64,000 bases of DNA. It comes from Cubamyces lactineus. Taxonomy: Eukaryota; Basidiomycota; Agaricomycetes; Polyporales; Polyporaceae. A model generated the notes under the pieces. That model searched no databases. It was given only the letters and a program-made list of their open reading frames with translations, and was not told the origin of the DNA. Shown here in pieces: positions 36,701-49,246 of this stretch. The translations under genes were made by a program, and so were the position numbers. The stretch lies in NCBI GenBank assembly GCA_022376465.1, contig JACDTU010000005.1:360001-424000 (forward strand). The letters run 5' to 3'. The stretch's first letter is position 1. Each line of letters opens with the position of its first letter.

Positions 36701-37751
36701 TGTTCGGCATGGGTCGTAACTAATCATTGGACGAGCGTACCGTACGTTCGATCCCGTCGGAAGAGGCGAACCTGTATGGCGCTACCTCAGAGTCGTCGCA
36801 CTGCACCGATATGGATAAGTGAGTTGCCATGATACACACGCGAAGTGCATGACATTCACATCGCGTTAGCAGAACCCAGGAGCTCAGCACACAATATGCT
36901 TAGTACGCACACAAGTGCGACACGTCACCCTTTACCTGCCGGTGCCATGTTGGGTTGTTTGTCTGCTGGATGCTAGACCTGTTCACTAACCACAACGACC
37001 CCTCGATCCAGTCGGATCGTAAGGTGGTGTTACTCCAATTGAGAATGAAGACTCACGAACTCGAAACCCCAACATCGCAGGATGGGGTGTTTGGCCACTC
37101 TGTACCTTGCAGGGCGAGGACCTTGAAGAGCTAGAGGATTGTAAACCCCTCTGTACGCCCATGAAGCACCCTTATATCGTTGATTGGTGCGACGCACCAG
37201 TCAACGTGAACGTGTCAAGACTGTGCAATAGAAGCCTTCTGGCCATTTCGATCCGCGATGGATGCGCGAATGAGCTCAGGGCGGTGTGTAAGCATTCATT
37301 TAGCATCGGCCCCGCTGTTTTCCGTTTGCTAAGCGAGGCCTATGAATAGGTCTGCCACTGCGCACTCACTGGTGACAGGCAAGGAGCGAGTACAGTACTA
37401 AGGGGCCGCTTTAGCGCTGGCATCGTGGCGTCGGCATACGCGGCCAGGAATAGCGGCATAAACGCTCGCGAGTTTTAGTCCGTCGGCAACGCACTACAGA
37501 ATTTATCGCAGTTGAGAAGACAGGCTCGGTCAACGCCGCTCACGTATACTGTAGTTAACGGTGCGCTCCGGAATGCGCATGATTGGTGCCCGAGCGGTGT
37601 ACGGAGCGTTGGCAGATGAGGGCTCGTGCGCTGTTTGCTTCGAACATTCGAGGGTTGTCATCGACCGAGCGGATGCCACATACACGATGACATACACCCT
37701 CGCAACCTAATGGTGCTTCTATGTCGCGGAAATGGGCTCGAACGCCAGTAG
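33757..37751. other. Long gap; possible retroelement scrap only
   Basis: No gene is supported over 4 kb. A minus frame at 34315-33923 (130 codons, one hydrophobic stretch, then Ala/Ser-rich) has no clear continuation. At 37107-37349 the translation LEDCKPLCTPM resembles the Ty1/copia reverse-transcriptase end, where DCKPVSTPM-like words are typical. Confidence 0.35.
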
Positions 37752-37759
37752 TATACAAA
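37752..37759 (+). promoter_or_regulatory. TATA-like element of P450 no. 2
   Basis: TATACAAA, about 85 bases before the ATG at 37837. Confidence 0.35.
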
Positions 37760-37836
37760 AAGCGAACGGAGTGCGATAAGAGTGCCGGAAATCCCTCCTC
37801 TATCACCCTTAACCCCTCGTTCACCCACAGGCCAAG

Positions 37837-39894
37837 ATGCTGGAGCTATCCCGCGCTTTCTTGGTCGTGACGTCCTTGGTATGTGTGGTTTTATGGATTG
37901 CGTACATGGCCAAGAAGAGGCGTCACTTGCCTCCTCGTCAGTCTCTCTCATCTCTTGCATCAGTTCTGGGCCTGCTCACACCGGCGATTTGTCAGGTCCC
38001 CCTCTCACGGCGCCCACATGCGAGCCATGGAAGATGTATGCCCATTGGGCGGTCGACCTTGGTGAACATTCTTCGCTCCTTCTGTGATCGTCATAGAAGC
38101 CAGATATTCACGCGATCTGTGCTAGGCCCTCTTGTGCGCGTCACGTCCGTTGGCAACATGGTTATCACCGTCAATACGTTTGAAGCGGCCTCTGATCTAC
38201 TCGAGAAGCGAGGCCACTTCGCGAGCAGACCTCCCTGGCCCATGGCAGACCTCCTCGGACGCCAAAAGAACGTCGCCTTCCAGTACTATGGAGATCGCTT
38301 GCGGCGATGCAGAAAAGCTTTGCATGCCTCGCTCAGTCCAAGCGCAATCGCATCGCAGTGGTCTGACCTCCTCGATCACTACTCGCGGGAGTTGCTTGTT
38401 CGCTACTTGGAGTCTCCGACGTCCGCCTACACTGACAGTCTTGGGTATGTCACTATTGATCCTGACTTGTCACTGGGTTAATGTATCTGACGGAAATGTG
38501 ATATAGTGTGGTAGAGTCGCTCATCATGCAACTAGCCTACGGACATGCTCCTGGTCCAGACAGCATCAAGGTCTCTAGGGACAGTATGGAGGACAGTGTC
38601 GTTGGCTTACAGCCAGGGACGTGGTGGGTGAACTCCGTGCCCGCGCGTCAGTGTTTTGCTTTTCCTGCTATTTGTTCGCATCTGAGCTCATTCCCACACA
38701 CAGTGCAGTATATCCCTGAATGGTTCCCTGGCGCTGGTTTCAAGAGATGGGCGAACATGGCCAGGAAGGAGTTTGTTGCCACTATCGAAAAGGCATTCCT
38801 TGATGTCAAGGAAGAAGTGGTATGTACTGCATCATTTATGCCGCTCGGGAGCCGTGCTAACCTCTGCAATAGCAACTTGGCAAAGCTCCCCCCTCGTTCG
38901 TACGAGCGTCGCTGGAGCGTTCAGATGGCCCCTCGGGCGAGGATGACATTATCATGTCCTGCGCAGGAAGCCTGTTCAGTGGTAAGCTTGTCTCATTCGC
39001 TACGACCGAGGCGTTGCTCACGCGCTTGCCAGCCGGATCGGACACCGTAAGTCGATGTCCGCCATCGGATATGGCACACCCTGACTGCCTTCGTCGTGCT
39101 TGGTCAGATTGTAGCGACTTACCGGAACTTCCTGCTTTACATGATGCTCAAGCCCGAGATCCAAGAGCGAGCATACGAGGAAATCATGAGCATCGTTGGG
39201 AGAGACCGCCTCCCAACTGCGGATGATCAGTCAGCGATGCCGTTCATCGACTGCCTGATCCAAGAAGTGCATCGTGTCGGCGCCGTCGTTCCATTGATGC
39301 CTCACAGCAACTGGAAGGACGACGAGTATCTCGGATATCACATCCCGAAGGACAGCTGGATCATGGGCAACGGCTGGTACGCCACGCTCTTGTAGACCAA
39401 GTGTCAGGTTTGGGGATTGACTCGCGGCTTTACAGGGCGATGCTGCATGACCCGCAGCAATACGCAAATCCGCAAGACTTCAATCCTGACAGGTTCGCGG
39501 CAAAAGACGGGCGCCCCATCCCGCGGGATCCGCGTACGATCGCCTTTGGCTTTGGGAGGCGGTGAGCAACGACTGAATCTTGTAACCCGCCTCCCCGTGG
39601 CTGACGCCCCCGCAGCTTGTGCCCCGGCATGCACTTTGCCAACGCGTTCCTATTCCTTGCTATCGCGCGTACTCTGGCTGCGTTCGAAATCTGCCCGGCT
39701 GTTGAGAACGGGGAGGTCGTTGCTCCGTCGATGTCAGGCTACAAAACCGGACTAGTATGGTGGGTCTCGGGTTCAGTCGATTGCTTCTAAGATGTCATAA
39801 CATGCTCACGAACGCGGACAGGATGCCGAGCGAATTCAAGTGCACCATGAAGCCACGGGACAAGGCCCATGCAATGATGGGATTAGATGACTGA
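37837..39894 (+). CDS. Cytochrome P450 no. 2 (11 exons, 491 aa)
   Basis: Exons: 37837-37936, 37996-38061, 38126-38444, 38507-38646, 38704-38819, 38873-38981, 39033-39046, 39108-39376, 39436-39561, 39616-39759 and 39822-39894. A membrane anchor (residues about 6-23) and the proline hinge LPPRPP precede the fold. Motifs are AGSDT (I-helix, near 284-288), EVHR (ExxR), FNPDRF, and FGFGRRLCPG with heme Cys near 422. The last short exon (KCTMKPR tail) is needed to match P450 no. 3; reading through its GTGGGT donor stops early. It belongs to the same broad fungal group as no. 3. The substrate is unknown, perhaps an isoprenoid given the UbiA gene 4 kb away. Confidence 0.9.
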
Positions 39895-41635
39895 CATGAC
39901 TGCCCACTTCCCGGCCTCGTGGTTATGCTTATCGACTCGCAAAGGATTAGCTTCAGCCTATGTCCGTGTATCCTCGTACCGCTTGATTCCTCTCTAGGTG
40001 CAGCCTTTGTGGGAATAGAGCGGCTTATGATGAGGCTTGTATAGATAGACTCGTAGATGTAGACGCGGTCACGTGTACGTGCACATGACGCATACACGTC
40101 GACCTTGGACAAACGTCGCTGTTTTTCACTACCACCATGAGCTCTGCGGAATCTGCAAAATTTATGTGTTCCATCAAAGCCACGTACGATAGCGATGAGC
40201 AGAGCGTTGCTCGGCTTGTTCGTGATGTCCGTGCGGGGTGCCTTGTTGAAAGGCTTGCGTTACCCTGAGGAACAATCAAAGGAGAACATTTCGCTTATGT
40301 TTTGCAAGTCGGCAGTGGAACATGATATCATGGCGTAAATCGATATCCACTACAGATAACGGTGAGGGGTGCCTGGGACTTCCCTCGGGTCGGATGTATT
40401 AGCCATGGTATAGCGCTTCATACGAGGCATTCTCACGTCCTGTTCACTTTCGGTCTAATGCGATGTGAATAATTGGAGCACGAGCGCTGAGGGCTGAACG
40501 CGGAACGGCGGGGGCTTAGATCGTAGCAAAGACGTGTACGGGGACCTACCACCGCCAGGGTGTATCAGCTCCGGCGGGGGACGCGCAGGCGGGGCAGACG
40601 ATTCATGGCACCGACCTTCGGAGGCGGATAAGGATTGTGCAATCTAACGCTAACCTACATCTGTCCCCGTGGTGGAACTTCCGCACGAACGCAGGGTCTG
40701 ATGAGCCACTGACAGGATCGTCTCCGTGAGCGGCTTGCAGAAGGCAAATAGAGCGGATATGTGGAGCTGCGATCTCGCAAAGCAAAGCGGGCCCAATGGG
40801 AACGTGCCGGCGGAGGAAGTGCAGATATGTAACGCACTCGAGGAGGTCGAGTTGCTGATGCCATTGGGGCTCGAACCTGGTCGCCACGCCCGAGATGGAC
40901 CGGAGCAGACCGCGGTGGCGGGAAGATGCCCCAACGCCGGGTATCTGCGAGCTCTAGAAGGAGATGAAACAAGAAATGCTCGCTCGTCCCCCGGTCGCGG
41001 CGGTTGGTAACAAACTGTGCCAACGCCGGGACTGGCGGACGTGCGATCGGAGGAGGATCTGAACACTCGCGGGAACAGTGCGGTCAGGGCATTCCGGCGT
41101 CTATCTTTTCGCGTGCTCACGCCACGCCCAATCGAGCTTCAGAATTCTTGACCGCCAACCACCACGCTGCGAATCAACTTTGTTCGACGCGCTCATGCAT
41201 ACATACTTCGATCCACCTCCTGATACCATGTTGGCGTACCGCCATACAGCCTTCAACCATAGACGCCATCATTGTTGCTAGGTGCGCACCTTGCACCATA
41301 TCCAATATCCTGAGCTGAGATTCTCTGCTCACCAGTCCCTTGATTTTTTCCAGCGGGCGCATCGCTGGGTGCCATAGCCTCAACAGCTCGTCACCGCAGT
41401 GCGAAGCGGTTCGCACGGACAGCTGGAGTCTACTTTGATGGCCTGCGCCGTTGCAGACATCTGCTGTGGTGCATCAATAGGGCGCAAAGTTCACACTCGT
41501 CCCAAGCTCTCCGAGGCCTGGGTCCGAAGCGGAGCTAGAGATGACACTCGGCGTGCAATCGTACCTCAGCTTGGGCGCTGAACCTGCTCCAGCTGGTATC
41601 GAATGATTCTGCAATTGAGCTACGATCATGGCGGC
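39895..41635. other. Gap, nothing recognised
   Basis: Open frames at 40.6-41.4 kb overlap one another on both strands and show no family features. Confidence 0.4.
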
Positions 41636-41643
41636 CTATAAGG
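41636..41643 (+). promoter_or_regulatory. TATA-like element of P450 no. 3
   Basis: CTATAAGG about 75 bases before the ATG at 41713. Confidence 0.4.
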
Positions 41644-41712
41644 GTCCTAATTCGTCTGCGCGTCAGAGCTCCGTAGCCTTAGGCTTCGTAGCTGTCGAGC
41701 CATTCGCCCGCC

Positions 41713-43939
41713 ATGTCCACCATCCCCCAACCCACTCCCAGCCCGATGCCGACACTTTATCTCCTAGGAGCCATTCTCTGCACGGTAGCCATTGTCTACC
41801 GCCTGGTAACCTCACGTGTGTCAACAAGATACCCGCCAGGTCCTCCCGGCAAGCCGCTCGTTGGGAACATCCTCGATGTCGAGCCGCAGGGCGCGTGGAC
41901 CAAGTTGACGAAATACAAGGACGTCTACGGTATGCCTCTAGTTGATTTTTCAGTACCCACCCATATTCAAAGAAGACGCTCCAGGCGATCTAGTATACTT
42001 CCATGGTCTCGGCAATAGCATCCTGGTGCTCAACTCCATCGATGCCATAACGGACCTCTTCGAGAAGAAGGCATCTACGTACTCCGATCGACCATGGTTT
42101 ACCGTTGTCGGAGAGCTGATGAACCTCGCTCAGGCAAATTGATTTCTCATCCTACTGATATGATTAGCGAAGCTGATCTTATACTAGAGCATGCCTCTGT
42201 TGCCTTATGGCGCTGAATGGCGGACTCAACGGAAGCTTGCGCATGCTGCCCTCAGCCCAAGCGCTGTTCGGAAGTACCATGTTGTACAGGAGGATCTCGC
42301 CGCGCTGCTTTGCAAAGAGATCATGGACACTCCAAATGACTTCTTCGTCCATGTGAGAATGTACGTGATCCTATCAATCTGCGCGCCCCTTTCTCACTCG
42401 CGCTCTCATATACAGGGCGGCTGAGCGTCTCGTCTTGATTGTGACATATGGCCTGTCTGTGCATACGGCCGATAGCCAGGTCAGTGGTATACGTAGAACA
42501 TGTATGCGAGACATCACTGACAGAGAGGATGCAGTACATCTCTCATGCCGACGCCACGATGCATATGATCACGAAGAACACTGTTCCCGGTGCTTTCCTT
42601 TGCGATCTTCTGCCCTGGAGTGAGTATCGTGCTTGAATATGGCTGTGATGGATGATTTACTGAGCGCAATTCTCAGTGAAGCACCTGCCGTCGTGGCTAC
42701 CATTCCAAAAAGAGGCCACCCGTGGGCGAGACATGATAGATACCCTCGTAACAATGCCTTTCGAGCACGTCAAGAGAGATATTGTCAGTGCCGTGCTCTC
42801 CTGTATTCACCGATAATCTGAACTGACATACATCCTACTTTCAGGATGCCGGGATCGCACAACCTTCGTTGACACGGGACCTACTGGAATCGGCAGATGG
42901 CGACGCCAACACGCTTCACCACATCAAGTGGATGGCCGGTTCGCTCTATGGAGGTAATTTCTCTGGTCTATCTTCGAGCGTGACCGGGTGCTGAACTTGT
43001 GCTCTCGTATTAGCTGGAGGCGAAACGGCAAGTTTCACCTCAAACCCGGGTTTACTATTTAATACTCATACTTCATCAGACATATTCAACGGTTCTCAAC
43101 TGTATTCTTGCTATGGTCCTTCACCCTGATAAGCTCAAGAAAGCTCAAGAAGAGCTTGATCGGGTCGTCGGTACTGCACGCATGCCGCTGATCAGCGACA
43201 AGGCGGACTTGCCGTATGTAAACGCCCTCATTAAAGAGATCATGAGATGGCGCCCCGTCTTGCCTCTGGGTGAGTGATGTCATCCGAGCATTAGTATCAC
43301 GGGCAATTGACTGGCCGCCTAGGGCTTGCACGGTGCTCAAACAAAGAGGATATTTACCGAGGATACACCATTCCGAAGGGAACGGTTGTGATTCCAAATG
43401 TTTGGTGCGTGATAGCATGCCCGCTACGAACCACATACCATTGATCGCAAGCGTTTACAGGTCTATTGCATTCGAGCCCAGGGGCCTCTACAGCCCTGAT
43501 CTTTTCGAACCTGAACGCTGGCTTGTGACCGACCAAGAAGATATGCCGCTGGACCCCGCAGATTGGACTTTCGGTTTTGCGAGGCGGTGAGTTCTGAGCG
43601 ATACATCGACAAGTAGGAATGATTTGCTGATGCACCCCATCTTCAGGATATGTCCAGGAAAGCACCTCGCCGAGAACTCCGTGTTCATCTTTATCAGTAC
43701 TCTCCTCGCGATGTTCGACATTGGTCCTCCGAAGAACGGTGCGATCCGGGTCGAATTCGAATTCGAGAAGGGCATGGTTAGGTGAGCACGATACATCGAC
43801 TTCCGAGCAAGCATTTGAGCGATCTGACTCATGTCCGCCTCGTCGCAGCTACCCTCTGCCGTTTGAGTGCTCGCTCACTCCGCGATCTGGAGTGAAGGCT
43901 GCTCAGATTCGCGAGCGTGCTGCTCAGACTACCGTCTGA
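41713..43939 (+). CDS. Cytochrome P450 no. 3, with two GC-AG introns (13 exons, 513 aa)
   Basis: Exons: 41713-41929, 41985-42133, 42188-42360, 42416-42479, 42535-42619, 42677-42783, 42845-42953, 43014-43027, 43080-43269, 43323-43404, 43461-43586, 43647-43781 and 43849-43939. An N-terminal anchor ([16 protein letters not shown]) is followed by the hinge YPPGPPGKP. The I-helix has AGGET near 302-306. The PERW motif and the heme loop FGFARRICPG (Cys near 441) are present; the usual Gly of FxxGxRxC is Ala. Introns after 42133 and 43027 begin with GC (GCAAAT and GCAAGT). No GT site nearby keeps the frame. It is likely an ER monooxygenase, most similar in this window to P450 no. 2. Confidence 0.9.
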
Positions 43940-46567
43940 ATGTTGTCGCTATGGCAGTCGGAGGTCCGGTTGTGGTGCCATCATCGGCGCGTTTAGTTGC
44001 TATTAGCGCATTAGACACATAGTGTGTAGAATACTTGGATCAACCTGCAATATTTTATTCGTCATCACCCATCCAATGTTCTCGTTTGGCATGAGCTTGG
44101 CATACAAGTACATTCACGGGACTCACTAATGTAGTACAGTACTAGTAGCCACTTGTATCAGCTACACGACGAAAGTCGCGCTTGCTGTGCTCGTACGCCG
44201 CTGGCGCCAAAGGTCAACGGCGCTTAGCTCAAGTTGATTCAAACCCTCCACAATGGCACACGTTGCACTTTTTCCAACGGCCTTCGATTGCTTGAAGACA
44301 TGAACTGAGGCAAATCATCTGTTCTAAGGATGGTCATACGCTTTGAGTAGTGATCTAACCCGGTCCACGCTGTTTGCGAAGAATACATAACTACATCGCC
44401 GCGCCACTGCCACCGTATAGGGCGAAACATCGGAGCGGAGGCGACTTGGTTGAGCAACTTGAGCTCGTGGTGCACGGGAAAGCTCCTTCGTGAAAAGGTG
44501 TTTGTCAGGTGCAAACAAGGTGAGTACAGGTCTTTTGATCACGAGCCCTGAAAATAGTCTTTGTGTTCGGGTTGAGGGCTTTCGAGCTTTTCGACGGTAC
44601 CAACCTAGTCGTACGTCTCTTGAAGTCGCCTTCAGACTTTGTAATAGGTCCCATATGCCAATGAAGGATCAATGTACCGTTCGCCCTCAGTGGCAAAAGG
44701 TGCGAAAGGTGTATGTGACGCGACCCAAGCAACATCTATCCAAGTTTCGCGACCCGCGCTATCGTGAGCTTACAACCTCTCAAGATTCAATGCTCGCGAT
44801 CAAGCTCTCATTGTGTCTTAAAGACAATGCCATTGTACGGCGGCAGCGTATGAATGGTTTGAGCCATTCTCCGGTATGCACAATGAGGTGACATACGCCA
44901 TCAAGGACCATGGCGTACGATGTACTCTCGCCTTTGATAGGCCTTTTGCGGGCTCAATTGGCTGGTCCATAGGAGGCGGTCAGCCAACCACCTTTCGAGC
45001 GAATAGATGAAAGTATCTTCTTCGCGGGTAAGCCTGCGCTGCGTATAAATGTCACGATTCGACCCCCACGACTGACCCCATCAAACTTGCGCTGTTCGAC
45101 TCGAGCTCAATATCTCCCACCAGGCCACCAACACCCCGAGCATGGGGTGGCATGCACAACACCAAACAACGAACTTCCATGGGAAGCCACCTTATCCACT
45201 ATTTACTCCCACCAAGCCCGTTCCACTCGTCGAATGTCGATGGCCCGGGTGCGCCTCACTGATGGCGAAGACGGCTTACGTTCGGAATACTATCCTGCCT
45301 ACCCACAGCAACATATGGCTGACGAATACGTTCTCACATTCCTTATGTTCAGAGAGGAACACGGACGCCTGAGGAATTTTTCAGGCAAGGCCTCGCCCAG
45401 ATGGGCTGGCGGCTGGGACCCGGTGGTATCGAGAGTTCCTTGGGAAGCAGTCGGTGGTACGTGGTCGCCCTCGCCCGTTTGTGCAGCTCACTTATCTGCA
45501 CGTGTTATCAGCTTTGTTGCGTCTCCCCCCCAGTCGTCCCCTCCTCGGGGTGCCGAAGCGGTCTTGATGGCAGGACTGGATCAGGCCAGCGACACTAGTT
45601 CTTCTGGTGATCAGCCAGTGATCTGCAAATGGCCCAACCTCGGGATCGCCATGCTTGCCGTTGCACGTCTTGTTTACCTCGAAGCAACTGGTGGTGGTAG
45701 GCGTACGAGACGGAGAACGTTTTGGCTTCGCAATTTCGACCGGCACATCACACAACAAGCCGGTCTTCACCCTTCTCCTCTACTTCTTTCAACACCACTT
45801 CCGCCGTCTCCTCCTCCCCCCCCCCCTTCATGCGGCGTTTCCCGCCCCTCCTCCACCTCACCATTCAATCTTCCCTCAGTCTTCGCCCATGCATTCTACT
45901 ATCTCCGCCTCTTGATATCCCTCTCCTGCGCCCTCCCCGACTTATTAAGATTCCTCCTCCTTGTCGTCGTCTCCCTCCACTTTCTCCTCCTGCCCGTCGC
46001 CGGTGGTAGCTGTTGCGCCACACCCGCCCTTCTCTCCTCCGCCTTAGGCAGCCCCGGGTGCACCCACCGTCCCCGCCTACCGAGGCGAGGTGCACGGGAT
46101 CGACAAAGTGGCCGATTCCCCACCCGCGCCCGACTCCGTGCGGAAGTGTTAGCACGGGACGTGCCAGGCTGCACGCGTCAATGGCAAGAAGGCGGGCAGT
46201 GGCCGCAGCTGCTGCGACGCTACCGCACCTCTCACCAGAACCGGGCGTCGTACGCGTGCTGGTTCCGGCGACGGTGCGGGGGGCAGCCGCTCAGCGGGGT
46301 GGACGCGTTTCAGCGCCGACTGCGAGACTTACATCGCATTGAAGAGGAACCTGCATCCGGGCCTGGTGGCCATTCGACCGCGTGAGGCACAATGCGGGAT
46401 TTATGTAACTCACGTATAGTCGTTTGGTTTTCTGGATGGACGAGGACTATGCAGGCTCGCAAATTGCCCTCTAGCGCTCTAGTGTCGCAGGTCATACGCT
46501 CGGAGCCGTCGACGAGGAGGGTGACTGCCAGGATAACGGACCCAGCTGAGAGCACCTCTGGTCTGCT
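43940..46567. other. Gap with long unassigned open frames and a pyrimidine-rich tract
   Basis: A plus frame at 45087-46385 (432 codons) reads through a C/T-rich tract (45770-46000, including a run of 11 C) that looks like promoter or leader. Its composition is not protein-like. A frame at 44490-44891 is unrecognised. On the minus strand at 46560-46310 an open stretch (CDTRALEGNLRACIVLV) might be an exon, but I could not extend it. Confidence 0.35.
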
Positions 46568-48052
46568 ATGATACAACGCGCTCTCGCGTTGCTCCTGCAC
46601 TTGCTTGTCATTGCCTCTCCCATGCCCTATCGATCCCCGGACTTCAAGTTGGATCGCTTCAAGTTGTCGCTCAGCCGTTCCTTGCACTCCGCGTCCACCG
46701 ACACTATCTGCTACGACAACGACAAGGATATCATGGCGCTACTCCTCGCACTCAAGGCATCCGAAGCTCCCGCCGGGAGTGTATCTCAATGCGATCTCCT
46801 GGGGGTGGGAACGCAGCTAGGGCTGGGAGATATGCCGGATTCCCTGCAGGCACATTGGCGGTACGTAGCGCATCCTCTTCACGTTGGCAGCCTCCTGACT
46901 GTGATACGTTCTCAGTCTTCGCAGCAGCACACCATCTCATACGACAATGAGCAGAACATCGTGTCTCTCCTACTCACCCTCCATGCATCCACCGTGCCTG
47001 CCGGAACGGTCACCCAAGACGACCTCGTACAGTTGGGCAAACAGATGGGACTTGGAGATATTCGGAGCTCTGTAGAGGAGCACTGGCGGTACGTGTACAC
47101 TCTCAGCTCTGTCTCGCACCCCGTTGATCTCGGCGCGCTGTTAGCCTCCTCGATCTGCAGCGGGACACGAGCCCTAGTCCCTTGCCCTCCACGTCCACAA
47201 GCGACATCTGCTACGACAACGACAAGGATGTGTTGGCCTTACTCCTTACAATCAAGGCATCTGAAGCTCCCGCCGGGAGTGTAACTCAAGACGATCTACT
47301 GGAGGTAGGAAGGCAGTTAGGGCTAGGAGATATGCAGGATTCTCTGCAAGCACATTGGCGGTACGTACCGCATCCTCTTCACGTTAGCAGCTTCCTGACT
47401 GTGATACGTTCTCAGGATGCTTGGCCCTCGGACGTCAGCAGTCCCGCCTCCTCAAGGTGCAGCAACTCAGGAGGTGGGACCGTCCAGCGTTGCTCTGGGG
47501 AAGCGGAAGGCGGCCCCTCCGACCGACGAGGTGGAGGGAGGGATGCAGAAGCGGCGCAAGCGTGCGCCAAGGGAAGGGTCCGAGGTGTGTCGTTGGAATG
47601 GGTGCGGGCAACCGGTCTTGATCACGAAGTGGCGGACCCACCTGCGCAAGGTGCACCATCTCGAACAAGACACGTCCACGACATGCCGATGGGACGGCTG
47701 TATTCGGGGCGAGAAGAACAGGGCCCTGGTGCCTGCCGAAGGCCTGTTCCAGCACTGCCGCGACGCTCACTTCAAGACGTATCACGTTCAGTGTCCATAC
47801 GCTGGGTCCAAGGAGAACGTTCCGCCTCGCTTTCATGTCATTGTCTCCCCCATTCCCCATCGTATCTCGCTTGTCGCCCAGCCACTAGCCTTTTTCCACA
47901 CCGCTGGATCGCCTACTCACGCCGCTCTGAAGGAGCATACTATTGTTGGAGATCCACACCTACACAGCCGGCTGCTAGCGAGGGATCTGTCGACGACCTC
48001 CACAAGGCCTCTGGCCTGGAAAGGATGGGCCCCGTCCGAGGTCTTGACGTAG
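46568..48052 (+). CDS. Repeat-domain zinc-finger-like protein, copy Z1 (3 exons, 448 aa)
   Basis: Exons run 46568-47088, 47172-47360 and 47416-48052. Exon 1 holds two repeats of a domain of about 55 residues. Each starts near (I)CYDND or ISYDNE, continues LLL-x-L-x-AS, then GSVSQCDLL or GTVTQDDLV, and ends in AHWR or EHWR. Exon 2 holds a third repeat. Exon 3 has a basic, NLS-like stretch (GKRKAAPP, QKRRKRAP), then two Cys/His clusters (C-x4-C ... H-x4-H twice). A third cluster seen in copy Z2 is missing. The C-terminal 80 residues are not shared with Z2. The repeats look helical, somewhat Myb/SANT-like in pattern. The protein is probably nuclear and nucleic-acid binding; this is inference. 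The join between repeats 1 and 2 is open only if an intron-like segment is retained. Confidence 0.6.
46917..47815 (+). repeat. Inverted repeat, left arm
   Basis: Nearly the same coding sequence as 54780-53795 on the other strand. Arms are about 0.9-1 kb and the spacer is about 6 kb. Confidence 0.7.
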
Positions 48053-49246
48053 TGCGCAATCGCATCGTGAGAACGGGCGGGCGCGATGCAGTACCACGTG
48101 CGGGACGGGCGAAGCGCACCGATCGGGCATGCCAATCCGAAGATGAAGATTCGGTCATCCGCAGTGTGGTCAGGCCCAGATGCGCTTGGCAGTACCTTGG
48201 ACGTGGCTGGCGTTAGCACCAGGAGAGTGGCGGGGGCGTGGTCTTGGAGTGTGCGCAACTGGATAGGGCTCAGAGCGATGCGGCTCTAGTAGAAGTCAGG
48301 CGGCCGTTGTAACATGCAGGAAGCCGAACACCGATACGATTTAGTTGATGCTTTTATTATAGAACAGTACTAGCACATATGGGTGAACCGTGGTCCGCAT
48401 TCTGTCAAGACGTGCACTAAGACGTGCGTGGATGTCGATTTCAAGAGACTACCGCCTCTTGCGTGAGATCTATGGGAGGCGGCTGCGGGGTGTTGCCCTG
48501 AAGGAGGCCCTCACGTATGTCGCGCTGTACGACAGACATTGCGCCTCGGAGCTCGGGATGTGGCATGAACGTGGACGGGTACCGCGACAAGGAGGTTCGA
48601 GGGGGGCTGACTTCGGCCGTGCACAGGTACATTGGAAGGGTTAAGTAGTAGATCAAGGGAGAAGCGCGAGATCAACGCAGTTCGAACGTGGAGATATGAT
48701 GCTGTACGGGTCCTGAGAGGGAGCTGGAATGGTGCTCCTCGCTCGGAGGGAGAATGAAAATCGGGCGAGGGCTGTGAAGGACGATGGATCGCATGGAGAC
48801 CCCCGGCGAGTCAAGTGGTGGCCTGCGAGTGGTACGCGGGGAGAGAGGGACGAAAGGGGAGGAGCACGCCATGCGAGAGGCCGGTGGGGAGGGCTATATA
48901 GGACCTGTGGCGGGCGATCCGCGCCTCGGTCCCGCCCAGGGAAGAGGGATTAATGGGCGTCTATGCGTGACAGGGACGGCGTGGGATCGTGACAGGACGC
49001 GTTGGAGGGCCGAAAGAGGGAAGCGACGGGTGACGATCTCTGCTCCTTCGTTTGACATGCGCAGACACAGACAGAGCCATGCCGTCCCCTCTCGATCCCC
49101 TCATAACTCCCCACAACATACCATGTCTTCTCTCTCCCCCATTCCACCATCCTTTCCTCCTCTCCCCTCCACGCCCTCGTCCACATCGCCCAGCGAGCAC
49201 AGCAACAATCATAGCCCTCATTACCGTGTGCACGCGGTACTAAGCG
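48053..49246. other. Upstream region of the methyltransferase gene
   Basis: TATATA at 48895-48900 lies in GC-rich DNA. A C/T-rich stretch at 49080-49230 directly before the ATG at 49247 looks like a fungal leader. The short frame at 48390-48644 is not recognised. Confidence 0.4.

Noticed and set aside
40850..40890. GGTTCGAGCCCC-like T-arm on the minus strand
   Set aside because: The stem is incomplete and there is no matching tRNA body.
45087..46385. 432-codon plus-strand frame
   Set aside because: Runs through a C-rich promoter-like tract; no recognisable domain and no codon pattern like its neighbours.
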